DNA from: Bradyrhizobium sp.
Lineage (GTDB): Bacteria > Pseudomonadota > Alphaproteobacteria > Rhizobiales > Xanthobacteraceae
Length of the DNA: 64,000 nt
Reading direction: 5' to 3'
NCBI RefSeq assembly: GCF_030646015.1
Contig: NZ_JAUSLT010000065.1
Span: 27,373-91,372 of the forward strand
This document shows, piece after piece, positions 52,162-61,242 of this stretch (position 1 is its first letter; each line of letters begins with the position of its first letter). A program made the translations under genes and the position numbers. Under the pieces are notes generated by a model. That model searched no databases. It worked only from the letters and a program-made list of their open reading frames with translations, and had not been told where the DNA came from.

Positions 52162-52315
52162 CTCCATAGCGGACATCGGCTAACATTCCAGGTGTTCGAT
52201 GTGCGCTAGGTGTGACTTCCGCGCGCTGGCGATAAGTTGGTCGAGGGTCGACGCGGCCGTGCATCCAGAATCGCCGTGGCTTCGAACGATGCCAACGAAG
52301 GTCGCCATCTACAAC

Positions 52316-52756
52316 TCACCTGAGATTCCCCGCGCGTGCCTTGACGGGATCGAGCAGCGCCCAGTCGCCCTGCTCGAGCGTGTAGCCCTTGGGGAATGGC
52401 GCGCGAAGCTCCAGCCCGAGCGAGCTCAGCACGCGGTCGTCGCGATAATAGCATTGCAGTACCACGCGGACGAGTGTCGCCGCGGCGGCGCCGCCGGTGG
52501 CACGGAACTCGTTTGCTATCGCCTCGCGTTGGGCCGTATCAAGTTCGGCCAGAGGCTTGCCGGCGAGATGCGCGAGATGATCGAGCGCGTGCGTGACCAG
52601 CGCGGCGTCGCGGCTGAGCGTCGCCAGCATGTCGGCCTGGATCGCGGGATCGTCCGCGCCGGGCACCTTATACTCGTCGCTGGCGGGAACGATCATCGCA
52701 GCGATGGTTTGGAGATCGTCGCGTTGGAGGGAAGTCAGTTCATTTGCTGCGGACAT
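52316..52756 (-). CDS. Gluconate 2-dehydrogenase subunit 3-like protein
   Basis: Small partner subunit of membrane-associated GMC dehydrogenases. The pattern LTSLQRDDLQTIAAMIVPAS, then DLxxLD-type helices and VVLQCYYRDDRVLSSLGLE resemble the gluconate 2-dehydrogenase subunit 3 family. It lacks an obvious signal peptide, unlike many homologues. Start ATG at 52756; the larger subunit gene ends 7 bp upstream, so the two form an operon. Confidence 0.7.
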   Translation of the reverse strand: MSAANELTSLQRDDLQTIAAMIVPASDEYKVPGADDPAIQADMLATLSRDAALVTHALDHLAHLAGKPLAELDTAQREAIANEFRATGGAAAATLVRVVLQCYYRDDRVLSSLGLELRAPFPKGYTLEQGDWALLDPVKARAGNLR

Positions 52757-52763
52757 GGCGGTC

Positions 52764-54365
52764 TCAATCGAAGAGGTTGGCAAGGCGTTGCTTCATCTGG
52801 TCGGCGACGTAGAGCGCGATCGCCTGGATGGTCGAGGTCGGGTTTACGCCGCCTGACGTCACGAACACGCTGCCGTCAACGATGAAGAGATTCTTCACGT
52901 CATGCGAGCGGCCCCATTCATTGACCACGGAGCGCGCGGGATCGGTGCCCATCCGCGCCGTGCCGAGCAGATGCCAACCGCCCCAGGGAATCGGGTTGTT
53001 CATGCAGATGTCGGTCGCACCCGCAGCTTCGAGAATCTCGCGGCCGCGCGCCAGTCCATGATCCATCATCTTCCGGCTGTTCTCGCTGATCGTATAGTCG
53101 ATCTTCGGCGCAGCAATGCCGTGGCTGTCCTTCAGCACTGGATCGAGCGTGACGCGGTTGTGCTCCTCAGGCAGATCCTCGCAGATCGCGGAGACCGCGA
53201 GGCGATGGCCGTTGAGTTTGCGAAACACGCGGTGATGGTCCGCGCCCCACGGCAAGATGCCCTTCTGCTCGCTCGCGACCGCTTCGAACACTGGCCCGGC
53301 ACCGCGGCCGAACTGGATGCCGTAGCCGCGGACGAAGCCGCGCGAGACATCCGTGTCGTAGAACTCCTTGCTCCATAGACAGGTCGGCGGCGCGCGGTTA
53401 GAGTCGGTCGGCTCCTTCACGAAGCCGTAGATCTGCGCATAGGGATGGAACATCAGGTTCTTGCCGACCAGGCCGGACGAATTGGCCAGCCCGTTCGGGA
53501 AACGGCCGGAGACCGAATTCAGCAGCAGCCGCGGCGTCCCAACGCCATTGCAGGCGATGATGACGACCTCAGCCGGCTGGAATTGTTCGACACCATCCTT
53601 GTCGTAGTAGACGACGCCCGAGGCCATGCCGTGCTCGTTGGTCAGGATTTCGCGCACGCGGCAATGGGTCTTGACCTCGACGCCCGCGCGGATCGCGTGC
53701 GGCCAATAGGTGATGTCAGTCGAGGCTTTCGCGCCCTGCGCGCAGGCTGGCGTGCAATGGCCGAGATTGATGCAGCGCGCCCTGCCCTCATAATCCATCG
53801 TCGCGACCGTGGTGTCCGACGGCCACCAGTGCCAGCCGAGCTTGTTCATGGCGTTGCCGATAAGCGGGCCGGAGAGTCCGAGCGGCTGCGGCGGCATCCG
53901 CGGGTGCGTCAGCGGCGAAAGCGGGTCACCCGACAGGCCCGATACGCCCATCATCCGGTCGTTCTCTTCGAAGAACGGGGTGAGCGCGTCGTAATCGATC
54001 GGCCAGTCGTCAGCGACGCCGTCGAGCGTCTTCACCTTGAAGTCGCTTGGATGAAGCCGCGGCCAATGCGCGGTATACATCACCGTCGAGCCGCCAACGC
54101 CGTTGAAGTTCACGACCTTGATCGGCGAGTTGTCGTCGTTGATCGGATAGTCCTCGGGCCGGCCGCGGACGTTCGGGCTGGTCGACCAGTCGCCGTAGAA
54201 CTTCGCCTCCCAGTCGCGGCCGGTGCTAGGATATTCGGCAGGATTCATCCATCCGCCCTGGTCGAGGCAGAGGATGTGCATCTTGGTTTCGGCAAGGCTC
54301 CAAGCCACGGCGGCGCCGGACGCACCAGCGCCGATGATCAGGACGTCAACGGGATCGTGCTTCAT
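52764..54365 (-). CDS. GMC-family FAD oxidoreductase (gluconate 2-dehydrogenase-like large subunit)
   Basis: Flavin dehydrogenase of 533 aa for an alcohol or sugar acid. FAD-binding motif DVLIIGAGASGAAVAWSLAE at the N-terminus, FNGVGGSTVMYTAHWPRL, VVIIACNGVGTPRLLLNS, and the catalytic His region GGWHLLGTARMGTDP with the closing VFVTSGGVNPTSTIQAIAL. No Tat signal is seen. The small subunit follows. No cytochrome subunit is adjacent. Substrate unknown. Confidence 0.82.
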   Translation of the reverse strand: MKHDPVDVLIIGAGASGAAVAWSLAETKMHILCLDQGGWMNPAEYPSTGRDWEAKFYGDWSTSPNVRGRPEDYPINDDNSPIKVVNFNGVGGSTVMYTAHWPRLHPSDFKVKTLDGVADDWPIDYDALTPFFEENDRMMGVSGLSGDPLSPLTHPRMPPQPLGLSGPLIGNAMNKLGWHWWPSDTTVATMDYEGRARCINLGHCTPACAQGAKASTDITYWPHAIRAGVEVKTHCRVREILTNEHGMASGVVYYDKDGVEQFQPAEVVIIACNGVGTPRLLLNSVSGRFPNGLANSSGLVGKNLMFHPYAQIYGFVKEPTDSNRAPPTCLWSKEFYDTDVSRGFVRGYGIQFGRGAGPVFEAVASEQKGILPWGADHHRVFRKLNGHRLAVSAICEDLPEEHNRVTLDPVLKDSHGIAAPKIDYTISENSRKMMDHGLARGREILEAAGATDICMNNPIPWGGWHLLGTARMGTDPARSVVNEWGRSHDVKNLFIVDGSVFVTSGGVNPTSTIQAIALYVADQMKQRLANLFD

Positions 54366-54461
54366 TCTTATTCCTTGACCGCGATTCTCCAGATGACTCC
54401 CGATCTGGCATGGATACTCGTGTTTTTCCGGCCTTCCCGCAAGACAGAAACCAAGGCGCCC

Positions 54462-54646
54462 ATGGGGTGGGCGATTTACTGCGACGTTGTTAAACTCGGC
54501 GGTTTGTATGGATCGAAGGCTGCGGCGTTCGAGGTGGCAACGGTAGCAGATTCTCTGTTCAAGAGGGATCTGGCGTTCAGGTCAACGTGCCGGACGAGCC
54601 AGGCTCAGACGAGATACCGAGCAAGTGGTTTGCGGCGATTAAGTAG
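54462..54646 (+). pseudogene. Frameshifted relic of a small hypothetical gene
   Basis: One frame gives MGWAIYCDVVKLGGLYGSKA and then AAFEVATVADSLFK; after a frameshift another frame gives GVQVNVPDEPGSDEIPSKWF and AAIK before TAG. The two halves look like one short domain. The gap 54366-54747 holds this relic and the second 47-bp repeat only. Confidence 0.35.
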
Positions 54647-54692
54647 GCACTTTTCGGACATGGCGCGATGTCCGACTCGAGTCCGTTGTGCG
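54646..54692 (+). repeat. 47-bp repeat, copy 2 (right of the GMC dehydrogenase genes)
   Basis: Direct repeat of 52115..52161 with a few changes (GCGATGTCCGACTCGAGTCC against GCAATGTCCGACTTGAGTCC). Confidence 0.75.
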
Positions 54693-54747
54693 GGACAGAG
54701 CGGACGTGAGCCGGGCCTTCCCTATTCGCGATGAACAATGGCTCGGC

Positions 54748-54987
54748 CTACGGCTGCGATTGACGCTTACTTCGAGATGAAGGTGGCTGGAGCAAATCCA
54801 GGTGGCTGACGCCCAGCGCTTTCGCCAATTCGTAAAGCGTCACAATAGTTGGATTACGCCGCCCGGTCTCAAGGCCGCTCACATACTGCTGGCTAAACCC
54901 TGAGACATCGCTGAATTGCTCCTGCGTCAGGCCCCTTTCGAGCCGGATCCGCTTTACGTTCTGAGCGACTAACTTGCGCATATCCAT
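54748..54987 (-). CDS. XRE-family transcriptional regulator
   Basis: Small Cro/CI-type HTH protein: VKRIRLERGLTQEQFSDVSG, then FSQQYVSGLETGRRNPTIVT and LYELAKALGVSHLDLL. About 79 aa. Starts at 54987 (ATG) or 54993 (GTG) are both possible; no clear ribosome site. It is the leftmost gene of the integrative element and divergent from the DUF932 gene, so it may control that promoter. Confidence 0.82.
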   Translation of the reverse strand: MDMRKLVAQNVKRIRLERGLTQEQFSDVSGFSQQYVSGLETGRRNPTIVTLYELAKALGVSHLDLLQPPSSRSKRQSQP

Positions 54988-55098
54988 GCGCACAAGGGAA
55001 AACGATTACATATTTTAAGTTTACCAACTATAGTATGTACGTGGAAACCAACGGATCAACGCTTTGGGCTCTATTTGAAGTAGTCGCAAGGAAGAACC

Positions 55099-56082
55099 AT
55101 GACCGCTCTTTCACTCATGCCTGGAAAAGCGACTTGGCGCGCTCGGCACGTTCAATATTACGCTGGCGACTGGGCTTCAATCCAAACGGTACTACCTGAG
55201 TTCGACTTGAAGCCGTTTACTGCTGGCCCCGACGAGCCGCCTAATCCGTTCCTGAAGACGGTCGTGCGGAGACCGTTGTCCGCAGCGGAGCGTCCCTTGC
55301 CCGTCGGTATCGTCTCCCACACTTATTCGCTCGCTCCTCACCGTGACGTCGCCGGCCTATGCCGCCGCGGAGTCATGGTTGCCGGCATTGAGCCGGACGA
55401 TCTGCGCTACGAAGTCGGATTGTCGGAGCTAGGCGAATGGATGAACTTCCGCATTTATTTTCCAGATTCCTACAGCTTTATAGATGCACATGGCAGTAAT
55501 TTGGATCTGAGGCTTGAATGCTTCAATTCCGTCGACGGATCGTCATGCCTCATGATCCTTTTCGGCTGGTACCGATTTATTTGCTCAAACGGTCTTGTCA
55601 TCGGCGAGACAAAAATCGAAATCAACGAGCGCCACGGCCAGCAACTTGATTTGGCGTCAATACCCGGTCGGATTCAGCCGGCTTTAATTGCGGTCGAAGC
55701 CGACCGCCGCAGGATGAAGAAGTGGCAAGGTCAGAAGGTTGCCATCACCGACATAGCGACTTGGGCCAATAATAATGTGTCGAAGGATTGGGGAAAGAAA
55801 GCCGCGGCTCGCGTCTTCCACATTTGCGATGCTGGCAAGGACATCGAAATCGGTGATCCATTTGCAGCGGGCGCCGCGACTGAGAAGCCGATCCGATACT
55901 TAAACCGCGTGCCCGGTTGTCCAGAACACGCCGCAACCAAATACGACGTGTCGCAAGCGATGTCATACGTTGCGACGCATAGGAACAACGCCGAAGAGCG
56001 TGTCACACGGCAAGCCGCAATCCCGCACTTATTGGATCGCCTTCCGCAGTGGGCTGAGAACAGGCCAGGCTTTGCCAACTGA
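55099..56082 (+). CDS. DUF932 family protein (phage/plasmid-like)
   Basis: 327 aa, soluble. The pattern PVGIVSHTYSLAPHRDVAGL, LRLECFNSVDGSSCLMILFGWYRFICSNGL and the closing PGCPEHAATKYDVSQAMSYVATHRN fits DUF932 proteins encoded on phages, plasmids and genomic islands. Biochemical function unknown. The ATG at 55099 follows AAGGAAGAACC. Base composition is more A+T-rich than the flanking chromosome. Confidence 0.75.
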   Translation: MTALSLMPGKATWRARHVQYYAGDWASIQTVLPEFDLKPFTAGPDEPPNPFLKTVVRRPLSAAERPLPVGIVSHTYSLAPHRDVAGLCRRGVMVAGIEPDDLRYEVGLSELGEWMNFRIYFPDSYSFIDAHGSNLDLRLECFNSVDGSSCLMILFGWYRFICSNGLVIGETKIEINERHGQQLDLASIPGRIQPALIAVEADRRRMKKWQGQKVAITDIATWANNNVSKDWGKKAAARVFHICDAGKDIEIGDPFAAGAATEKPIRYLNRVPGCPEHAATKYDVSQAMSYVATHRNNAEERVTRQAAIPHLLDRLPQWAENRPGFAN

Positions 56083-56212
56083 GGTTCATCCGCTCAACTG
56101 ACGCATCGGAAACCCTTGGTAGGGATGGCAACCGACGCTTTGGATTGCTCCTTAGCCGGTTAAACCTTCTAAGAACCGCGAAAGTTCGAATGCAACACGC
56201 GAGTTCCCTTCG

Positions 56213-56968
56213 CTAGGGGGCTGTCTGAAGATGTTTCGGATAATTGGCCTTCAGTCGATTCAGCTCGTCTTGTTCGGCAACGCTGATGCCTTGGCCGATT
56301 TCCTGCAACGTCAATTTGAACAATCGTTGGCGGTCGCTACCCTCGGGACTTTTCTGATAGGCAGCTAGTTTTGCCGTCAAGATCGCTTCTTCTTCGTCTT
56401 CAGCGCCCTTTAGATTGCCGCCACCACACGAGGGGGGCGACAGGCGTTTGCAGTTTAGTTGGTGTAGTCGGTTACTATCTTTTGCTGCGTCACCTGGTCC
56501 GTAGCCCGGCGGACACACAAACTCCCCAGCCCTTTTGCTGATGAGAGCGCGTAGTTCGGTTTCCTCCGCAATTTGGGCAGCTGTCAGGGGGCCTCCATTC
56601 TCGCTTGGCCCGAGTCGCTTTCTCAGGAGAGCTGCGAGACGATGTTCCATGTCCCGAAATGTCTTTGCTTCCGCGAGATCGATGAACCCGTGCGTTCCTG
56701 CGCCACTACCATGGTCGCCGGCGCGGTCTCCTAGCGAGCCAATGTTCGGCTTTTCATGCATCAAGGGCGCTGCGGCGCGGGCGACCTGGACTCGAAGCCC
56801 AGTTGGGGCGGTTGGGTCCCGCATCACGCCGAGCAGGAACTGGAGCGGCGTAGTCGCCGGATCCACGGAGGCCGCCGACAGGGCGGCCTCTTTGAGAGCA
56901 GTGCTCCTGTTGGGAGTGCCCCGCCGCCGACCCCCGCGCCGCTCACCTGGTTTCGATCCCCTGGGCAT
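56213..56968 (-). CDS. Phage-like protein with GERRGGRRRGTPN start (small-terminase/DUF5681-like)
   Basis: 251 aa. The N-terminus PRGSKPGERRGGRRRGTPNR is seen in small phage DNA-packaging or DUF5681-like proteins; the centre (FLLGVMRDPTAPTGLRVQVARAAAPLMHEKP) resembles small terminase-like helices. The C-terminal half is charged and helical with CPPGYGPGD and CGGGN segments. No large terminase is present in the window, so a packaging role is doubtful. Confidence 0.5.
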   Translation of the reverse strand: MPRGSKPGERRGGRRRGTPNRSTALKEAALSAASVDPATTPLQFLLGVMRDPTAPTGLRVQVARAAAPLMHEKPNIGSLGDRAGDHGSGAGTHGFIDLAEAKTFRDMEHRLAALLRKRLGPSENGGPLTAAQIAEETELRALISKRAGEFVCPPGYGPGDAAKDSNRLHQLNCKRLSPPSCGGGNLKGAEDEEEAILTAKLAAYQKSPEGSDRQRLFKLTLQEIGQGISVAEQDELNRLKANYPKHLQTAP

Positions 56969-57054
56969 CGCTACTTTTGCTACTTTCGCTATTTGAATCG
57001 TACCGTGGGTTCTGGTGGCAGATCGTCGTACAGACTACGCGGGCATAATCTATT

Positions 57055-57645
57055 CTAAAGGTCCCATGCGAAAATGCGTCCGTGGGCGACCGGACATTTC
57101 CAAAACCTTTTGAGGGTGCCGGCAGCCTTGCGAAGGTTGACGACCTCGGTGCCCATGGCGACGACTTCTGCGTCGGCAATCATCCAGACCAGGCCCATGC
57201 TGTCGTAGCGATTCGCCGGATGCGTCGGATGGCAGCCGAATATATCCAGGGTCGACCAGCCCAGCGCGGCGGCTTGTCGGCCCCACAAGGCAACGAAGCG
57301 ATTCGCATCCTCTTGGAGTCGCAGCCATCGCTTCGGTTCGATCGTGATGGGGCAGGTCTTTTCAGCGATGCCCAACAAGCCGGAAGTCCAGTCGGTTGGG
57401 ATGTCGGTCAGCGGCTGGTTTACAGAAAGTGGTGGACGGGCCTCGTCTGCCTCACATTGCAATGAGGCGATGGAGCGGAAAGAAGAATTAGCGTTTTCCG
57501 CTGGCCGTGCCGCTAAAGTTGCTAAACCTGCTAAAGTAATCGACCGAGCCATGTTGTCCGCGTCTTCTTTAGCGACTTTAGCGACTTTAGCGGACGTCTC
57601 CGCGCCCAAATTTTCGTAAGGGTCGAATTTCCGATACGGGCTCAT
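57055..57645 (-). CDS. Hypothetical protein of the DUF3987 operon (196 aa)
   Basis: No known family. The N-terminal quarter is low complexity (SAKVAKVAKEDADNM, LAGLATLAARPAEN). The C-terminal part ITIEPKRWLRLQEDANRFVA, GWSTLDIFGCHPTHPANRYDSMGLVWMI has a conserved look often found beside island primase/helicase genes. Start ATG at 57645 overlaps the DUF3987 gene stop (ATGA), so it is translated with it. Confidence 0.6.
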   Translation of the reverse strand: MSPYRKFDPYENLGAETSAKVAKVAKEDADNMARSITLAGLATLAARPAENANSSFRSIASLQCEADEARPPLSVNQPLTDIPTDWTSGLLGIAEKTCPITIEPKRWLRLQEDANRFVALWGRQAAALGWSTLDIFGCHPTHPANRYDSMGLVWMIADAEVVAMGTEVVNLRKAAGTLKRFWKCPVAHGRIFAWDL

Positions 57646-59129
57646 GGGCGATCCTCCGGCACGATCAGCCATGCGTCGCGACGGCGTTCTCCCTTTACAA
57701 TCGTGATGCCTGGCAGTTTGACCAAGTTCCTGTGCGTTTCGAGTATCCGCACGAGGCGCAGAGCGGTCTTCCGGTCCCTGATGGCATTGGGGCCGGATTG
57801 ATAAATGTCGGGCAGCGAGACGTTGGGGTCATCCCACGAAACGAGCCAGTCGAGGAGCTGGGCGGCAAGGCGCAGTTCGCGGTCAATCTTGGCACCTTGG
57901 AAAAGGCGAAGCGCTTCGCTCGAATAGTGCTGCGCGAGAACAATTCCGCGAGCCATAAACTCCTGCGCGACTTCGGTGGCGGTGGGGTCCTCGACCAACG
58001 TCAGCACGACGGCGAGCCGGGCCGCGTGCTCGGGCAGTTTGTTGGCAAATCCGATAATCGGTTCGAGGGCACCACCGGGGCCGATTTGACCTTCGACATG
58101 GTCCGCGAAGGTGCGCCAGACCTTCGTGGCGCCGTCGCTCAGTCGTATGATCCGTGGTTCCAGAACGTTGCGAGTGTTGGTTGCGAGCGGAAACGGCCGC
58201 TGGAGAATATCGTGCAGGCGGCGGTCGTATGCCAACAGCTTATTCTTAGTTTCGGGAGCGGGCTCGCGAAAGAACCGGCGGCCGGAGTGAGACTCGGGTG
58301 CGGTGACCAGACACCGGGACAGCATCCCCTGATCGGCCAATTCGGTGTCAGCGAGCATGATCGTCGCGACGCCGGGCTGGACCATCAAATGCAACGACAC
58401 CCGGCGCCCAGTAAGAATTGTAACCCCGTCGCCGACGCGAACCCGCTTGATCGTCTCGCCGTCCCAGACACAGGAAAGTCCCGCGGCGGTTTTCAGTTTG
58501 TTTTCGGCGCTCATCGCGTGACCAGCGATGAATTGTCCGCCCTCGGTGGCGAAGATGCCGATGCTGGGTTGCCCGTGCTCGAGGGCGCGGCACAGTCCCT
58601 CGAAGGTGGGCTCCTGGCATGTAAACAGCGGGGAGAGCGGAGCTGCGGGTTCCGGTCCCAGATTGTTCAGCGCCGCTTTGATGGCAGCGAAATCCCCTTT
58701 GTGTGAATTGCACGCTTTCCTCCGCGCAGCGTCCCAGGCGGCCTTCGCATTGTTGTAGCCGGGCAACTCGGCGTCGTACGTTTCGCGCAGGATTTCTTCA
58801 TGCTTGCGGATCGGTGCAAGCGCGAGGGAGTCGGTGGCGGATTTGCGCTCGCCCGATCCAGCGACCGTCAGAAAGAAGTTAGAGATCGGCTTGATCTGAC
58901 CGGTCGGCAGCTCGACATCCGCGATGCCCTGCACTGCGAGCGTCGCCGCGGCCAGAACTGCCTGGCTGCACATTGCCCAGGGAGACTGCACGGCGTCCTG
59001 AATGGCTTCGGCGGCGGGGCCTAACACGTCGCCCAACGCCTCAACGGGAAATGCCTCGGGCGGCGGCAACGCGCGCAGCAGCGGCAGCGGGCGCTCGACC
59101 CTGAACTCGGCCTTGATGACGCCGTTCAT
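57642..59129 (-). CDS. DUF3987 (YfjI-like) protein, putative island helicase/primase component
   Basis: 495 aa. The opening LRALPPPEAFPVEALGDVLGPAAEAIQDAV and the segments VAGSGERKSATDSLALAPI (P-loop-like), FATEGGQFIAGHAMSAENK, RRVSLHLMVQPGVA and RCLVTAPESHSGRRFF are typical of DUF3987 proteins found in phage satellites and integrative elements, where they are thought to act in replication. Start ATG at 59129 overlaps the next upstream gene stop by 4 bp; the track start lies inside that gene. Confidence 0.78.
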   Translation of the reverse strand: MNGVIKAEFRVERPLPLLRALPPPEAFPVEALGDVLGPAAEAIQDAVQSPWAMCSQAVLAAATLAVQGIADVELPTGQIKPISNFFLTVAGSGERKSATDSLALAPIRKHEEILRETYDAELPGYNNAKAAWDAARRKACNSHKGDFAAIKAALNNLGPEPAAPLSPLFTCQEPTFEGLCRALEHGQPSIGIFATEGGQFIAGHAMSAENKLKTAAGLSCVWDGETIKRVRVGDGVTILTGRRVSLHLMVQPGVATIMLADTELADQGMLSRCLVTAPESHSGRRFFREPAPETKNKLLAYDRRLHDILQRPFPLATNTRNVLEPRIIRLSDGATKVWRTFADHVEGQIGPGGALEPIIGFANKLPEHAARLAVVLTLVEDPTATEVAQEFMARGIVLAQHYSSEALRLFQGAKIDRELRLAAQLLDWLVSWDDPNVSLPDIYQSGPNAIRDRKTALRLVRILETHRNLVKLPGITIVKGERRRDAWLIVPEDRP

Positions 59130-59755
59130 GCCACCGCCTCCAGCTTGTGTGCTGGGCCCGGGTCTGCCGAGCAGCGCACGAGGATGCGTGGCCTGGCACC
59201 GCCAACCGGAAACATCCCAACCAACTCGATCCGGTGGCTCTCGTCTTCCGCCAACAGGAGCGGAACTTTCTTGAGCACGATATGCGCGAAAGTTTTGCGG
59301 ACGATCACGATCCCTTCGCAGCCAGCGCGCAGCCAACCCAGCGGTGACCGGAACACAGGCAAGCCGGTCGAACTGTTTTCCATATGATCGCGGATTTTGT
59401 ATTCACCCAGAGCGAACCCGACGCCCAGCCAAACCGCGAGGCGTCGTGTGGCGGGGTGCCACGCGACGGCATCGATAAGGCCATTGTCGCTGATCACGCC
59501 CATGGTGAGGACCTGCTCGCCGCGGTCGTCGCCTTCATCGGCGAATTCAAAGTACTCGCCGTTGAACAGGACCCAGTCGACTTGTGTCGACCAGGGTCTG
59601 AACAGATCGATTGCCACGACGCCGTGCTCGCGAAAGCGATCGATCTCGGATTGGTTGAGATTTCGCCCCCTGCTGAGTGCCTGGAAAGCCATCTGCTGGA
59701 GTGGGGGCGCTTCCAGGAGGCGCGCGATCGGGTTGTCGGGAGCAAAATTGATCAT
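59126..59755 (-). CDS. Hypothetical protein of the DUF3987 operon (209 aa)
   Basis: No family recognised with confidence. The N-terminus MINFAPDNPIARLLEAPPLQ and helix RGRNLNQSEIDRFREHGVVAIDLFRPW are followed by a beta-rich part WVLFNGEYFEFADEGDD. Such proteins often sit between the excisionase and the DUF3987 gene in alphaproteobacterial islands; I infer a role in element maintenance. Coupled by ATGA overlap to the downstream gene. Confidence 0.6.
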   Translation of the reverse strand: MINFAPDNPIARLLEAPPLQQMAFQALSRGRNLNQSEIDRFREHGVVAIDLFRPWSTQVDWVLFNGEYFEFADEGDDRGEQVLTMGVISDNGLIDAVAWHPATRRLAVWLGVGFALGEYKIRDHMENSSTGLPVFRSPLGWLRAGCEGIVIVRKTFAHIVLKKVPLLLAEDESHRIELVGMFPVGGARPRILVRCSADPGPAHKLEAVA

Positions 59756-59756
59756 T

Positions 59757-59927
59757 TCAGTGCTCCTTCACGGCAGCGTTCGCAAGCAGTGCGGCGCGAA
59801 CGTGAGCGACGGAAAATCCGGACTGATGGCTGACGCGCCGTGCATAACGGTCGGCCGCTGACTCGAAATCGTTGGCGCTGATGAGGTTGTATTGATCGGG
59901 TTGTTTGGTGTAGAGTTGGACGTTCAT
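59757..59927 (-). CDS. Short hypothetical protein (56 aa)
   Basis: Reads MNVQLYTKQPDQYNLISAND and FESAADRYARRVSHQSGFS, closing with a helix AHVRAALLANAAVKEH. It lies one base before the next gene start, so it is in the operon. The ATG at 59927 is preferred to the track start. Function unknown. Confidence 0.55.
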   Translation of the reverse strand: MNVQLYTKQPDQYNLISANDFESAADRYARRVSHQSGFSVAHVRAALLANAAVKEH

Positions 59928-59978
59928 AGTGATGCCTCGATCCGCCCGGCTGCGTCTGAAGCGCACGCCGGGTTATCT

Positions 59979-60194
59979 TTAGGAGTTACTGGATTTGGTG
60001 ATTTTCGAATTGACGGAGGGGAGGCTCGCCAGCCAAGCGTTGAGGTCCGCATCAAAGATCAAGGTGCGGCGACCGGCTTTGCGCATTTTGAGATTGCCGG
60101 CCTTGATCTCTTCATCGATGAAGCTGCGGCCGACGCCGGTGAGCTTCGTGACATCGTCAATCGAGTGGGTGAGTTTTCGGCGTTCGCTTTGCAT
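59979..60194 (-). CDS. AlpA/excisionase-like DNA-binding protein
   Basis: 71-residue winged-HTH of the MerR-like excisionase type: LTHSIDDVTKLTGVGRSFIDEEIKAGNLKM then RKAGRRTLIFDADLNAWLASLP, the standard helix-turn-helix plus wing of Xis/AlpA proteins. It likely controls excision or expression of the integrase of this element. First gene of the reverse operon. Confidence 0.82.
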   Translation of the reverse strand: MQSERRKLTHSIDDVTKLTGVGRSFIDEEIKAGNLKMRKAGRRTLIFDADLNAWLASLPSVNSKITKSSNS

Positions 60195-60275
60195 GTCTCG
60201 TCTCCGACCACGTCCGGATGGACGTCCAGGTGCGGAGAAGACAGCTCCAGATGGTGAATAACGAACGAGGCGGCT

Positions 60276-60962
60276 CTAGTCCGGTTTGATTTTCACCAGT
60301 CCATGTGGTTCAGACTTCAGCGAATCAGTAATCCAGCTGTCTTGCTGCTTTTTTGTCCCCTTTAACGGGTAGTCTCCGACGACTGCTCGCAGCAGGCTAC
60401 CAGGGGGCGGCGCCATCTTAATGATCTTGACCCAACGAGCCCAGAATGCCGCTTGGCGTTTCGAGGCATCATCTGAGGTCGACGAGGGCCTATTCTGTCC
60501 TTGGTTCGGAAATCGCTCCCATCTCGCTTTGTCATTTGCGATCCTTTTTACGGCGTCGCGCTCGCTCAGTCCCTCCTGCAACAGCACCTGCATCATTTGA
60601 TAGAATATGAGGTGCTGTTCAGCCGTCCATTTGGCGGCGTTTTTATTTTTTTGACGCTTGGGCGTTGTCGATATGCCGCCCACGCCATGATGAATTGTCG
60701 CTAACAAGAAAAATGCTTTTCTCCAAACATCGGGCTGCTCCGGATCGACGTGCATTTCTCGCAGCAATTGCTCTATTTGCTGATCATTTTTGCGACGCAA
60801 ATTCAAAACGGTGTCGGCGTTGATTGCTCTTGCATCTTGGACAATGTCATCAAGATTATGAGGTTCAAATTGCGTTAGGCGGGCGGCCTGCGCTTCTCTC
60901 CAGCCGATTGAAGGTATCAATTGGAAAGAGTCTTTCGCAAGCCCTTTAGGTTTTCGAGACAC
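60276..60962 (-). CDS. Hypothetical island protein (228 aa)
   Basis: No domain recognised. Helical and charged, with INADTVLNLRRKNDQQIEQL, an internal basic run TPKRQKNKNAAKWTAEQ and KRQAAFWARWVKIIKMAPPPG. The start is a GTG. A+T-richer than the chromosome, in keeping with the rest of the element. Confidence 0.55.
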   Translation of the reverse strand: MSRKPKGLAKDSFQLIPSIGWREAQAARLTQFEPHNLDDIVQDARAINADTVLNLRRKNDQQIEQLLREMHVDPEQPDVWRKAFFLLATIHHGVGGISTTPKRQKNKNAAKWTAEQHLIFYQMMQVLLQEGLSERDAVKRIANDKARWERFPNQGQNRPSSTSDDASKRQAAFWARWVKIIKMAPPPGSLLRAVVGDYPLKGTKKQQDSWITDSLKSEPHGLVKIKPD

Positions 60963-61014
60963 TGCTATCGGTCCTTGGAGGGCGGAGAGGAAAGTCTTCG
61001 GCTACCGATGGCCG

Positions 61015-61212
61015 CTACGCGCGTAATTTGATGATGCTGGCTTCTTCGGTAATGCCAAGATTCGGAAAATTCGACCGGATCGTCTGTGCACCGTAGCTCG
61101 GCGCCAGACGGGCGAAGTGCTTCTCGGTCATGCGGGTGTCGGCATGGCCGAGCTGGGCGGCGACCACGCCCATCGGCGCCACTTTGGACCTCAATTTGAT
61201 TTTTGCGACCAA
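61015..61212 (-). pseudogene. C-terminal relic of a tyrosine integrase
   Basis: Reads VVAAQLGHADTRMTEKHFAR and LAPSYGAQTIRSNFPNLGI; the LGHADTRMTEKHFARLAP part is the HxxR-downstream, Tyr-region consensus of phage-type integrases, with Phe replacing the usual catalytic Tyr (KHYAHLAP). The rest of the gene is missing. It is of a different subfamily from the intact integrase next to it, so an earlier element used this locus. Confidence 0.7.
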
Positions 61213-61242
61213 GTCGGCCCTCGAACGCTGGGGGGTACCTTG

